DNA from: Thermoflexales bacterium
Lineage (GTDB): Bacteria; Chloroflexota; Anaerolineae; Fen-1058
Direction of reading: 5' to 3'
NCBI GenBank assembly: GCA_016931085.1
Contig: JAFGFO010000326.1
Coordinates: 1-13,171, forward strand
Length of the DNA: 13,171 nucleotides
In this document: one piece after another, positions 1-6,632 of the stretch
Layout: the number at the start of each line of letters is the position of its first letter
Position numbering within the stretch: position 1 is the first letter of the stretch
Translations under genes and position numbers: made by a program
The notes under the pieces: model-generated
Databases searched by the model: none
The model's input: only the letters and a program-made list of their open reading frames with translations
Told to the model about the DNA's origin: nothing

Positions 1-1556
1 TCGGTCAGGAAGGCGCGGGCGATGGCGATGCGCTGCCGCTGCCCGCCGGAAAGCGTCACGCCACGCTCGCCCACCTCGGTGCTGTACGCATCGCGAAAGC
101 TGGTGATGAACTCGTGGGCCTGGGCCTCGCGAGCGACGTGCTCGATGTCGGCCTGGCTGGCGTTGGCGCAGCCGAAGGCAATGTTCTCGGCCAGGCTGCG
201 GGAGAAGAGAAAGACGTCCTGCTCGATGGTCGAGATTTGCGAGCGCAGCGACGCCAGGCTCCACTCGCGCACGTCCACCCCATCCACCAACACCCGCCCG
301 CTGTCCGCGTCGTAGATACGGTTGATCAAGCGGGTGAGCGTGGTTTTGCCCGAGCCTGTCTGGCCCACGATCGCGATCGTCTCGCCGGGTTGGGCGCTAA
401 AGCTGACGTTCTTCAACAACCCGCCATTGCCTGGCGGCGCCTGATCGCGAGCCCCATTCGCGGCCGGGTAATTGAAGCTGACGTTCTCAAAAGTCACCGC
501 GCCCCGGATGGGCTGGGATAGCCCCGCCTCGTTCTCGTCCAGCTCCGTCTCGGCGTTGATCAAGGCCAGGATACGCTCGGCACCGGCGACCCCCAACTGC
601 ACCAGGTTGAAGGAAAAGAGCGAGATAAACGTGGGGAAGCGGAACGCGCCCACCAGGCCCATAAAGGCCACCACCTCGCCCAGGCTGATAGCGCCGCTTT
701 GCCAGACCCACAGGCCATGCAAAAGCGCGCCCGCCCAAGCGATGCTGAAGGCCAGCATGGGCAAGTAAAGGGCTTGAATTTCTCCCTGGCGCACGTAATA
801 ATCGCGGAACAAGCTGGCGTTTTGAACGAACTTGTCCCACTCGTAGCGTTCCTGGACGTTCGCCTTGACCACCTCGATGCCGGCCACCGCCTCGGCCAGG
901 GTAGCATTCATCGCCCCAAACTGCTCCCGTATGGCCATACTGACCGGGTTCAAGCGGCGGTTATAATCGACCAGCGTGATCGCCAACAAGACGAGAAAGA
1001 TAGCCGGCACCAGCAGCAGCTCGAGCCTGAGGCGGGCAATCATGACCAGGGGAACGGCGATCCCCATGGCCGAATCGGCGATCAAGGACAAGCCGGGGCT
1101 AAAGGTATAGTTGAGCGCGCGCACGTCGTTCGTCGCGCGCGCCATGATATCGCCGATGCGCTGCCGGCCGTGAAAGGTCTGGCTCTTGCCCAGCAGGCTG
1201 GCGTACAGCTCGTCGCGCGCGTCTCGTTCGATGCCCTGGGCGATGAACTCGACCGAATAGTTGCGTCCCAGGCCCGTCAAGCCCTGTCCCAACGCCGCCC
1301 CCACCACGCTCAGCGCCAGGCTCAGCAGCGCCGTCGTGGGCAGCGTTCCAGCCAGCCAGGCGGACGAAGCGACGAGGTCAAAGCCTCGTCCGATCAGGAC
1401 CTGGATCGTGCTGTAGCAGATGTTGTTCAAGATAGACGCCAGCAGCACGGCCAGCGGGAGAAGCGGGTAACGCAGCGTGTGCGACACGATCCAGCGCACC
1501 GGCCCGCTGCGGTCATAAGGATATTCGTTCTCTAGCGTAAATTCTCGTTTGGTCAC
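1..1556 (-). CDS. ABC exporter, fused permease-ATPase (partial, C-terminus outside window)
   Basis: Type IV ABC exporter half-transporter (MsbA/multidrug/lipid class) that would pump a lipophilic or peptide substrate across the inner membrane as a dimer; the substrate cannot be told. About 518 codons are present. The N-terminal ~310 residues are the membrane domain, with the typical stretch GDIMARATNDVRALN. The nucleotide-binding domain follows, with an A-loop Tyr (FNYP), Walker A GQTGSGKTT at ~397-405, the Q-loop in STIEQDVFLFS, and signature LSGGQRQRIAIARA from ~502. Walker B and the H-loop lie beyond position 1. A ~14-residue Gly/Pro/Ala-rich insertion (ANGARDQAPPGNGG) sits between the A-loop and Walker A. 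I start at GTG 1556 because no in-frame ATG exists near it; the SD is poor, so the start is uncertain. Such genes often come in pairs, and a partner could lie to the left. Family assignment is very sure. Confidence 0.93.
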   Translation of the reverse strand, partial: MTKREFTLENEYPYDRSGPVRWIVSHTLRYPLLPLAVLLASILNNICYSTIQVLIGRGFDLVASSAWLAGTLPTTALLSLALSVVGAALGQGLTGLGRNYSVEFIAQGIERDARDELYASLLGKSQTFHGRQRIGDIMARATNDVRALNYTFSPGLSLIADSAMGIAVPLVMIARLRLELLLVPAIFLVLLAITLVDYNRRLNPVSMAIREQFGAMNATLAEAVAGIEVVKANVQERYEWDKFVQNASLFRDYYVRQGEIQALYLPMLAFSIAWAGALLHGLWVWQSGAISLGEVVAFMGLVGAFRFPTFISLFSFNLVQLGVAGAERILALINAETELDENEAGLSQPIRGAVTFENVSFNYPAANGARDQAPPGNGGLLKNVSFSAQPGETIAIVGQTGSGKTTLTRLINRIYDADSGRVLVDGVDVREWSLASLRSQISTIEQDVFLFSRSLAENIAFGCANASQADIEHVAREAQAHEFITSFRDAYSTEVGERGVTLSGGQRQRIAIARAFLT

Positions 1557-1592
1557 AGTTGACGCCCGGCAAGCTATAGGGTAAAATTCGGG

Positions 1593-1613
1593 TGGCGTAT
1601 CTTTGATACGCCA
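1593..1613. promoter_or_regulatory. 9-bp perfect inverted repeat over the exporter transcription start (operator-like)
   Basis: TGGCGTATC, a TTT spacer, then GATACGCCA form a perfect 9+9 bp inverted repeat (1593-1601 and 1605-1613). It begins at the last base of the predicted exporter -10 box and spans the predicted start point near 1606, which is the classic place for a repressor operator. No T-run follows on either strand, so a terminator is unlikely. No regulator gene is adjacent, so the protein that would bind is unknown. A 5'-UTR hairpin is the alternative. Confidence 0.5.
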
Positions 1614-1641
1614 TTGTATCACTATTTGGCCGGAACACCAA
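1613..1641 (-). promoter_or_regulatory. Predicted promoter of the ABC exporter gene
   Basis: On the minus strand TTGGTG (1636-1641) is followed by a 17-nt spacer and TACAAT (1613-1618), with an extended -10 TG at 1620-1621 (TGATACAAT). The predicted start of transcription is near 1606, about 50 nt before the GTG at 1556. The same extended form (TGGTACAAT) is found before the NTPase gene on the same strand. Prediction from consensus only. Confidence 0.5.
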
Positions 1642-1668
1642 ACAGGACAAATGACGTACATTTAAACC

Positions 1669-1692
1669 ATTCGTGAAATTCGTTGATTCGTG
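1669..1692 (+). repeat. Short triplicated ATTCGT motif
   Basis: Three copies of ATTCGT start at 1669, 1678 and 1686 (spacing 9 and 8 bases), the first and last followed by G. They lie in the gap between the divergent exporter and M50B-like genes. The near-regular spacing could mark a binding-site array or simple slippage. No function can be assigned. Confidence 0.4.
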
Positions 1693-1694
1693 CC

Positions 1695-1725
1695 ACACCT
1701 GCACTTGCATCGCAGGTGCAAGTGT
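1695..1725 (+). promoter_or_regulatory. Two overlapping, mutually exclusive hairpins before the M50B-like gene
   Basis: Hairpin A pairs CACCTGC (1696-1702) with GCAGGTG (1712-1718). Hairpin B pairs CACTTGCA (1702-1709) with TGCAAGTG (1717-1724). The arms share bases 1702 and 1717-1718 and interleave, so only one can form at a time. The element ends 13 nt before the ATG at 1739, where it could control translation; as double-stranded DNA it could instead be a binding site. No T-run follows, so it is not a standard terminator. Confidence 0.45.
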
Positions 1726-1738
1726 TCGTGATAAAACT

Positions 1739-2422
1739 ATGAACAAAACGAACCTGATCCTGATCGGCACATTTCTCGTCGTGCTGCTGCTGTGGAACAC
1801 ACCCCTGGTGTACCCGGTCAAGATTTTCGTCGTCTGCCTGCACGAGCTGGCTCACGCCCTGGCCGCCATCCTGACCGGGGGCCAGGTCGCCGGCATTCAA
1901 ATCTTTGCCAACCAGGGTGGGGTGGCCCTCACGCGAGGGGGGATACGCTTCGTCATCCTATCAGCCGGCTACCTGGGCAGCGTATTGGCGGGCGGATTCT
2001 TGCTGTATCTATCCAGCCATCGCCGTTGGGGGCGGGAATTGATGACGGCCCTGGCCGTGCTGATGGTGCTGGCGACGCTGTTGTTCTTCCGCAACTTGTT
2101 TGGGATTGTCTACGGGCTGCTGAGCGCCGCGGCGATGGCGTTCAGCGCCTCACGTTTCTCTGACACGGTCAACCAGGCCATCTTGCGCTTTATCGCCATC
2201 ACGAGCAGTCTTTACGCCCTCTTGGACATCCGCAGCGACCTGTTTCGCCCCGACGAGCCAGCCTTGGCCGCGTCCGGCGTGGTGAACGACGCCGTCGCGT
2301 TAGCGCGGCTGACGGGCATCCCGGCCATCGTGTGGGCCGTGATGTGGATCGCGGTCTCGGCCGCCGCGCTGATCTTTTTCCTTCGCCTGGCCAGCGGCGT
2401 GCGGGACGAAGGGTCCCTCTGA
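1739..2422 (+). CDS. Peptidase M50B-like integral membrane protein
   Basis: A 227-residue membrane protein with the zinc-protease motif HELAH at residues 35-39, directly after a first hydrophobic segment (~6-25). SAGYLGS (75-81), hydrophobic segments at ~69-91, ~101-117, ~121-137 and ~198-220, and the conserved LLDIRSDL (161-168, with Asp163 a possible third metal ligand) fit the M50B-like family (Pfam PF13398). Members are site-2-protease relatives whose substrates are mostly unknown; regulated intramembrane proteolysis is an inference. The ATG at 1739 is chosen because the upstream in-frame stretch (from 1673) is made of repeats and hairpins and would add a Cys-rich, non-hydrophobic leader. 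No clear SD precedes it. It is divergent from the exporter and not clearly in an operon with what follows. Confidence 0.8.
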   Translation: MNKTNLILIGTFLVVLLLWNTPLVYPVKIFVVCLHELAHALAAILTGGQVAGIQIFANQGGVALTRGGIRFVILSAGYLGSVLAGGFLLYLSSHRRWGRELMTALAVLMVLATLLFFRNLFGIVYGLLSAAAMAFSASRFSDTVNQAILRFIAITSSLYALLDIRSDLFRPDEPALAASGVVNDAVALARLTGIPAIVWAVMWIAVSAAALIFFLRLASGVRDEGSL

Positions 2423-2446
2423 GTGGATATGCTGATATCACAAGCC

Positions 2447-2501
2447 TGGGCGCGTTTTGGGTATCAGCACGCAAAAAAGTGACGCGCACCCTCTTTTTGG
2501 G
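2447..2501 (+). terminator. Possible weak terminator after the M50B-like gene
   Basis: GGGCGCGT near 2447 can pair with ACGCGCACCC near 2482-2491 (2-nt bulge, long loop of ~25 nt), followed by a TCTTTTT run. The long loop makes it a poor intrinsic terminator, but it sits in the 136-nt gap between the M50B-like stop and the next promoter, where one would be expected. Confidence 0.25.
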
Positions 2502-2508
2502 GATAACG

Positions 2509-2537
2509 TTGCCAAGGCCACAAAAACATGATATAAT
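2509..2537 (+). promoter_or_regulatory. Strong sigma-70/sigma-A type promoter
   Basis: TTGCCA (2509-2514), a 17-nt spacer, and a consensus TATAAT (2532-2537). The predicted transcription start is near 2544, giving a leader of ~15 nt that carries the SD GGAGGA (2548-2553) five bases before the ATG at 2559. This is the best promoter and RBS combination in the window and should drive both membrane genes that follow. Confidence 0.75.
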
Positions 2538-2558
2538 CTTCATACATGGAGGACAACT

Positions 2559-3161
2559 ATGCCGGATCAAATACCACCACCTGCAGACATTCAGCCCGAT
2601 CCAGATAAGACGCAAAAACGCCCAAGGCAGATCCTTATCATCGTGGCCAGCGTGGTGCTGACCCTCGCTCTAAGCGCGGCTGTCTTTTGGCTAAGCCGCA
2701 ACATCGTCCTGACACTGGTCTTGCTCCCGTTGTGGATTGGCATCGCGCTGATTGTGTATGGGGCGCAGAGCCAGCAAAAATCATTCATCGCTGGTGGAGC
2801 CGTCCTGGCGGCATTCAGTGTGTTGGGATTGATTCTTTTCGGCCTGACGCGCAATCCGGTCCTTACGGCCAACATTCGCGATATCATGATCATTTTCTTG
2901 GGGGCGGCCATGCTTGCCATTGGCATCGCGCTCGCCGTACTGAGCTATCAATTGGCCATGTTGACCGTGCTTTTGCGCGACGAGATCAAGCCGCTCATGG
3001 AATCGGCCAATGAGACCGCCAACACCTTGCGCGGGACAGCCGCCTTCATGAGCAAACACTTGGTCGAACCCACCATCAAGACATCCAGCACCCTGGCGGG
3101 CGTGCAACGCGTCTTGAACGTGCTGCTCGACTTGCGTCCAGGCAAGGGGCGCAAAGCGTGA
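2559..3161 (+). CDS. Four-TM membrane protein with DUF948/YtxG-like tail
   Basis: A 200-residue protein of unknown function. A Pro-rich charged N-terminus (1-23) is followed by hydrophobic segments at ~24-44, ~48-68, ~75-96 and ~107-139, then a basic C-terminal region (140-200) predicted to be amphipathic helix: LRDEIKPLMESANETANTLRGT and the stretch after it recall the DUF948/YtxG pattern (long helix after a TM anchor). It lies 63 nt before a YtxH-like gene, and ytxG-ytxH style pairs occur as neighbours in Firmicutes, which supports the resemblance; this is inference, not a firm homology call. Start is set by the strong SD GGAGGA. Likely role: envelope or general stress-associated membrane protein. 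Confidence 0.72.
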   Translation: MPDQIPPPADIQPDPDKTQKRPRQILIIVASVVLTLALSAAVFWLSRNIVLTLVLLPLWIGIALIVYGAQSQQKSFIAGGAVLAAFSVLGLILFGLTRNPVLTANIRDIMIIFLGAAMLAIGIALAVLSYQLAMLTVLLRDEIKPLMESANETANTLRGTAAFMSKHLVEPTIKTSSTLAGVQRVLNVLLDLRPGKGRKA

Positions 3162-3166
3162 CACTG

Positions 3167-3185
3167 GCCAATCGTGACGATTGGC
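3167..3185 (+). promoter_or_regulatory. Intercistronic hairpin between the membrane gene and the YtxH-like gene
   Basis: GCCAATCGT (3167-3175) and ACGATTGGC (3177-3185) are perfect inverted arms around one G; as RNA this is a stem of about 7 bp with a 5-nt loop. It starts 5 nt after the stop of the upstream gene. The bases after it (TTAAATCTAG) are too poor in T for a confident terminator. It may be an attenuator or an RNA-processing/stability element setting the ratio of the two proteins. Confidence 0.5.
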
Positions 3186-3224
3186 TTAAATCTAGACCCT
3201 ATTACTTTACAAGGAGTAGATATC

Positions 3225-3581
3225 ATGAGTGACAGCGGAAACGACACAGGCGCATTCTTGGCCGGATTTATCGTCGGTGGGTTGGCGGGCGCGTCGATGG
3301 CGCTGCTTCTGGCGCCACAATCCGGCGAAGAAACGCGGGCCCAAATCAGCGAACGCAGCATCGAGCTGCGCGATCGCGCGGTGGAAACGGCTGAAGATGC
3401 CCGCCGCCGGGCCGACGAGCTAACGGTCGAGGTTCGCAAGCAGGCCGACGTATTGGCCGCCGACGCGCGCAAGCAATTTGAAGAGCAACGCAAGCAGATC
3501 CAGATCTCCGTCGAGGAAGGCAAAAAGCAGCTTCAAAGCTTTACTCACGACAAGGTCAAAGAAATCCAGGACAAGACCTAA
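3225..3581 (+). CDS. YtxH-like membrane-anchored coiled-coil protein
   Basis: A 118-residue protein with the YtxH-domain pattern (Pfam PF12732): one Gly/Ala-rich transmembrane segment at ~9-29 (GAFLAGFIVGGLAGASMALL) followed at once by the family signature LLLAPQSGEETR, then a highly charged Arg/Glu/Gln-rich helix, probably coiled coil, to the C-terminus. YtxH proteins in Firmicutes are general-stress proteins; their molecular role is poorly known. ATG 3225 is chosen over an in-frame ATG at 3174 because AAGGAG (3211-3216) lies 8 nt upstream, the Gly-rich TM then sits where the family has it, and 3174 falls inside the hairpin. Probably co-transcribed with the gene before it. It converges on the RelA/SpoT homologue, with 65 nt between the stops. 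Confidence 0.85.
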   Translation: MSDSGNDTGAFLAGFIVGGLAGASMALLLAPQSGEETRAQISERSIELRDRAVETAEDARRRADELTVEVRKQADVLAADARKQFEEQRKQIQISVEEGKKQLQSFTHDKVKEIQDKT

Positions 3582-3607
3582 AGCTGTATTAAAGAAAAAT
3601 AGCGAAT

Positions 3608-3623
3608 CAGGCAAGTCCTGTTT
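3608..3623 (+). terminator. Possible weak terminator between convergent genes
   Basis: CAGG (3608-3611), loop CAAGT, CCTG (3617-3620), then TTT. Only four pairs, so weak, but it lies in the gap where the YtxH-like transcript and the RelA/SpoT homologue transcript converge. The rest of that 65-nt gap shows nothing else. Confidence 0.2.
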
Positions 3624-3646
3624 AAGGTTCCAGGTTTCGGGCGTCG

Positions 3647-5596
3647 TCAGGCTTGGAGACCCACACAGCGCAGTTGGATCACGCCTGTGATTCGCTCCAG
3701 GCGGTGGGCGATACGCACGATTTGATCCATCTTTTGGATCGCCAGCGCCAGTTGCATGTGGGCCAAGCCTTGCTCGTCGCTCGACAAGACCGAGGCACTC
3801 TCCACATTGACGTTGTCGTCCGCCACAACCTGGCAGGCGTCTCGCAACAAGCCAGGCCGGTCGGCCGCGTATATGTCGAGCGCCACGCTCCCGAGCGGCT
3901 CTCGCGTTGGCCAGTTCAAGATTTCGCTCAACACCACCAACGCCAACTCGTGCGCGCTGATCTCACACCGTCCAACACGCAAGCACAAATACTCGACAGG
4001 CACGTGGCGCTTGCGAGCAAGCCGGCTGAGGCCGCTTTCAATCTGCTCGGCGTCACCTCCCCAAGATCGAATTTCTTCTTCCACGATTTGGCGGCCTTGC
4101 TCGATCAAGAATGGCTCGGGCTGGCGCCAAAACCAGCGGCGAATAAGTCTGTGCGTGGTGGCAGGATTGCCGACACAACCCAGGTCAACATCCAGCCAGG
4201 CACGGTCCGGATAGGGTGTGCTCGACTTGACGATTTCCACCTGGGCGCCATCGTGCAGCCGCGTGCTGAGTGGGACAAAAAAGCCGTCGACCAAAGCCTT
4301 GTGGCAACTGTGGCCGATCTCGGTATGCACCGCATAGGCAAAGTCTATCGGGGTTGCCCCCAACGGCAACTCAATCACATCACCCTTGGGCGTAAACACC
4401 CGGATAATGTGGGACTGGGCGATTTGTGACTTGAACGATTCGAGAAAAGCGGCCGGGTCATCGCTGGGCAATTGTCCCAATTGCTCTAGCCAAGACACAT
4501 GCACACTCGGATCCACCGGCGGCCATATATCCTCGCGCGGACACTGTAGACACGCGATCACGCCGAACTCGGACAAATGGTGCATCTGGCGGGTGCGAAT
4601 GCGCACTTCCAAAAGATGGCCGCGCAAGCTCATGACAACCGTGTGCAGGGAGCGGTACAGGCCGTCCTTAGGCGCAGCGATAAAGTCGATGACCTGGCCG
4701 GGAACTGGCTGCCACAAGCTGTGAATGACACCCAAGGTCATGTAACATTCCAGCAGGGTATCCACCACGACGCACACGCGCATGCCGTCGTACAGTCTGG
4801 CGTTCTCCAGGCCATAGCTTTGAATGTAGCGATACAGGCCATAGATGTGCTCTGGCAGCGATTCCACCTCGGCCGGGATGACCTCCTCGGCCAACATGGC
4901 TCGCAAGTGAGAGATCGTATCGCTCATGTCTTGCTCCAGGAGCTTGGTGCGTGCCAGGAGCATCTGCTCGATCTCGGCGTAATCGTCGGGGCTGATCACC
5001 TTCAAGCCCAAGTCTTCGAGTTCCTTTTTGATCCCCCAGATACCCAAGCGGGCCGCCACCGGCGCGAACAGCTCGAGGGTTTCGTGTGCCATCCGCAAGC
5101 GCTTGTCAGGCTTGAGGGCATCCACCGTGCGCATGTTGTGAAGGCGATCGCACAACTTGATGGCGATCACCCGCAAGTCAGCCGCCATCGCCATAAAAAG
5201 GTGAACCAGGCTAGCCGCCTCAACCTGGTCATAGGAAAGCTCGGCGCCAGGCAGTTGCATGACCTTGTCCATATCGAGCTTGGTCACACGCTCCACCAGT
5301 TGGGCGACGTCAGTGCCGAACTGTTCCGACAGCGTCTTGCTTGTGAGCTGGGTGTCTTCCAGCACATCGTGCAGCAGCGCCGCCGAAAGCGTCGCTACGT
5401 CCATGCGCATGTGGGCCAGCATGGCCGCGACCGCCAGGGGATGAGTGATATAAGGCTCGCCCGACTTGCGCCGGGCTGGTCCGTGAGCCAAGCGGGCGCA
5501 CTCGAAAGCGCGCGCAACTTGTCCGGCCTCGTCGGGCGGTAAATAATGCAGCAGCTCGACCAACTCGTGATAAGCGCGTTCTACCATCTCATCCAT
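3647..5596 (-). CDS. RelA/SpoT homologue with intact (p)ppGpp hydrolase site and degenerate synthetase
   Basis: Long-RSH family, stringent response. From ATG 5596 it is 649 residues, below the usual ~720-750. The HD hydrolase domain is complete: RK at 43-44, His52 (THP), HDVLED with His76-Asp77 and Glu80-Asp81, and DRLHNMRT at 150-157. The synthetase domain is recognisable (DFIAAPKDGLYRSLHT; LEVRIRT with Glu330), but the usual RPKHIYSIYRKM reads LPEHIYGLYRYI (247-258), so the ATP-site Arg and both Lys are replaced. The Arg of DLLAVR is Cys, and the AAHW patch reads IACL. A TGS domain (~398-458), a helical region and an ACT domain (~570-644) follow; the Cys-containing zinc-finger/RIS segment is missing. 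Likely a hydrolase or regulator only. ATG 5596 has GGTGG 8 nt upstream; an in-frame GTG at 5608 would overlap moaA. Confidence 0.9.
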   Translation of the reverse strand: MDEMVERAYHELVELLHYLPPDEAGQVARAFECARLAHGPARRKSGEPYITHPLAVAAMLAHMRMDVATLSAALLHDVLEDTQLTSKTLSEQFGTDVAQLVERVTKLDMDKVMQLPGAELSYDQVEAASLVHLFMAMAADLRVIAIKLCDRLHNMRTVDALKPDKRLRMAHETLELFAPVAARLGIWGIKKELEDLGLKVISPDDYAEIEQMLLARTKLLEQDMSDTISHLRAMLAEEVIPAEVESLPEHIYGLYRYIQSYGLENARLYDGMRVCVVVDTLLECYMTLGVIHSLWQPVPGQVIDFIAAPKDGLYRSLHTVVMSLRGHLLEVRIRTRQMHHLSEFGVIACLQCPREDIWPPVDPSVHVSWLEQLGQLPSDDPAAFLESFKSQIAQSHIIRVFTPKGDVIELPLGATPIDFAYAVHTEIGHSCHKALVDGFFVPLSTRLHDGAQVEIVKSSTPYPDRAWLDVDLGCVGNPATTHRLIRRWFWRQPEPFLIEQGRQIVEEEIRSWGGDAEQIESGLSRLARKRHVPVEYLCLRVGRCEISAHELALVVLSEILNWPTREPLGSVALDIYAADRPGLLRDACQVVADDNVNVESASVLSSDEQGLAHMQLALAIQKMDQIVRIAHRLERITGVIQLRCVGLQA

Positions 5597-5600
5597 ATTT

Positions 5601-6632
5601 CTAGCCACCGATCTGGGCCATCGTCCGGTCCAGCGGAATGACGTTTTGTTCCAAGCGGTGGCGTTCTGGCTTGCAGCTCACAGCGTGCGCGATGATCTGG
5701 CGCACGTGCTCGTCGCTCGCCCCGGCGCGCAGAGCAGCGCGCACATCGATTTCATCGCCTGACAGCAAGCACGGGCGCAGCTTGCCGTCTGAAGTCAAGC
5801 GCAGTCGGTTGCAGCTTGGGCAAAAATGCCGGCTGACGGGGCTTATAAAGCCCAATGTGCCTCGGGCGCCCGGCAGGCGAAACACGGCCGCCGGCCCATT
5901 GCCCACCAAGGCCTCGGCTGTCTGCGGCACAGCCCCCAACCTTGCCGTGATAGTCGCCTGTATCTCGTCGGCCGGCACGTAACGATGTCCGGGGAGTGGC
6001 AAGCCCTTCCCCCACTCCCCGCCGTTTGCCAGCGGCATCAATTCGATGAAACGCACGTGCCAATCGTGAGTCAGAGTCAGCCGGGCGAAATCTACCAACT
6101 CGTCGTCATTCAAGCCGCGCACGACGACAACGTTCAGCTTGATAGGCAACAGGCCAGTTTCCTCGGCGGCGTGCAATCCACGCCAGACCGCTTCAATATC
6201 CCCCAAGCGTGTCATGGTACGAAAGCGCTCCGGCCGCAAGCTATCCAGGCTGATATTGACCCGGCGCAGCCCGGCTGCCTTCAAGGCTTGGGCATGCTCG
6301 GACAACAACACCGCGTTGCTCGTCATGCTCAAATCGCAGATGCCGGGAATATCGGCAATCATTTTCACCAAGCGCTCGACGTGAGGGCGTACCAGTGGCT
6401 CACCACCCGTCAGACGCACCTTGCGCATGCCCAGGCTGGCCGAGCAGCGCACGACGCGCGCAATCTCCTCATAGCTCAAGAGCTCCGCATGTGGCAGCCA
6501 GGGAACGCCTTCTGGCGGCATGCAGTACACACACCGCAAATTACAACGGTCAGTGACGCTGATGCGCAGATAATCGATCGTGCGCCCAAACGCATCTTGG
6601 AGCCTTTCATCCCCGAGCGCGTTGTTCGGCAC
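5601..6632 (-). CDS. moaA: GTP 3',8-cyclase MoaA (molybdenum cofactor synthesis)
   Basis: Radical-SAM enzyme of 343 residues that converts GTP to (8S)-3',8-cyclo-GTP, the first step of molybdopterin synthesis, in the cytoplasm. The N-terminal cluster motif is CNLRCVYC (Cys30, Cys34, Cys37), followed by TGGEP (75-79) and SLDSL. The C-terminal cluster that binds GTP is Cys271, Cys274 (FCPSCNRLRLT) and Cys288 (RPCLLSG). The protein ends in the double glycine IGG typical of active MoaA. All key parts are present and the length is normal. The start is GTG 6632, with SD GGAGG six nt upstream, inside the end of the NTPase gene (26-nt overlap). No moaC, moaD/E or mogA gene is in the window, so the rest of the pathway must be elsewhere. 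Confidence 0.96.
   Translation of the reverse strand: MPNNALGDERLQDAFGRTIDYLRISVTDRCNLRCVYCMPPEGVPWLPHAELLSYEEIARVVRCSASLGMRKVRLTGGEPLVRPHVERLVKMIADIPGICDLSMTSNAVLLSEHAQALKAAGLRRVNISLDSLRPERFRTMTRLGDIEAVWRGLHAAEETGLLPIKLNVVVVRGLNDDELVDFARLTLTHDWHVRFIELMPLANGGEWGKGLPLPGHRYVPADEIQATITARLGAVPQTAEALVGNGPAAVFRLPGARGTLGFISPVSRHFCPSCNRLRLTSDGKLRPCLLSGDEIDVRAALRAGASDEHVRQIIAHAVSCKPERHRLEQNVIPLDRTMAQIGG

Noticed and set aside
699..1535. Long plus-strand open frame (278 codons) opposite the exporter
   Set aside because: It is antisense to a clear ABC exporter, its product is Gln/Arg/His-rich with no recognisable domain, and the minus-strand frame carries all ABC motifs.
4577..5542. Plus-strand open frame of 321 codons opposite the RelA/SpoT homologue
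   Set aside because: Antisense shadow of a conserved gene in GC-rich DNA; the composition is His/Gln-rich with no domain.
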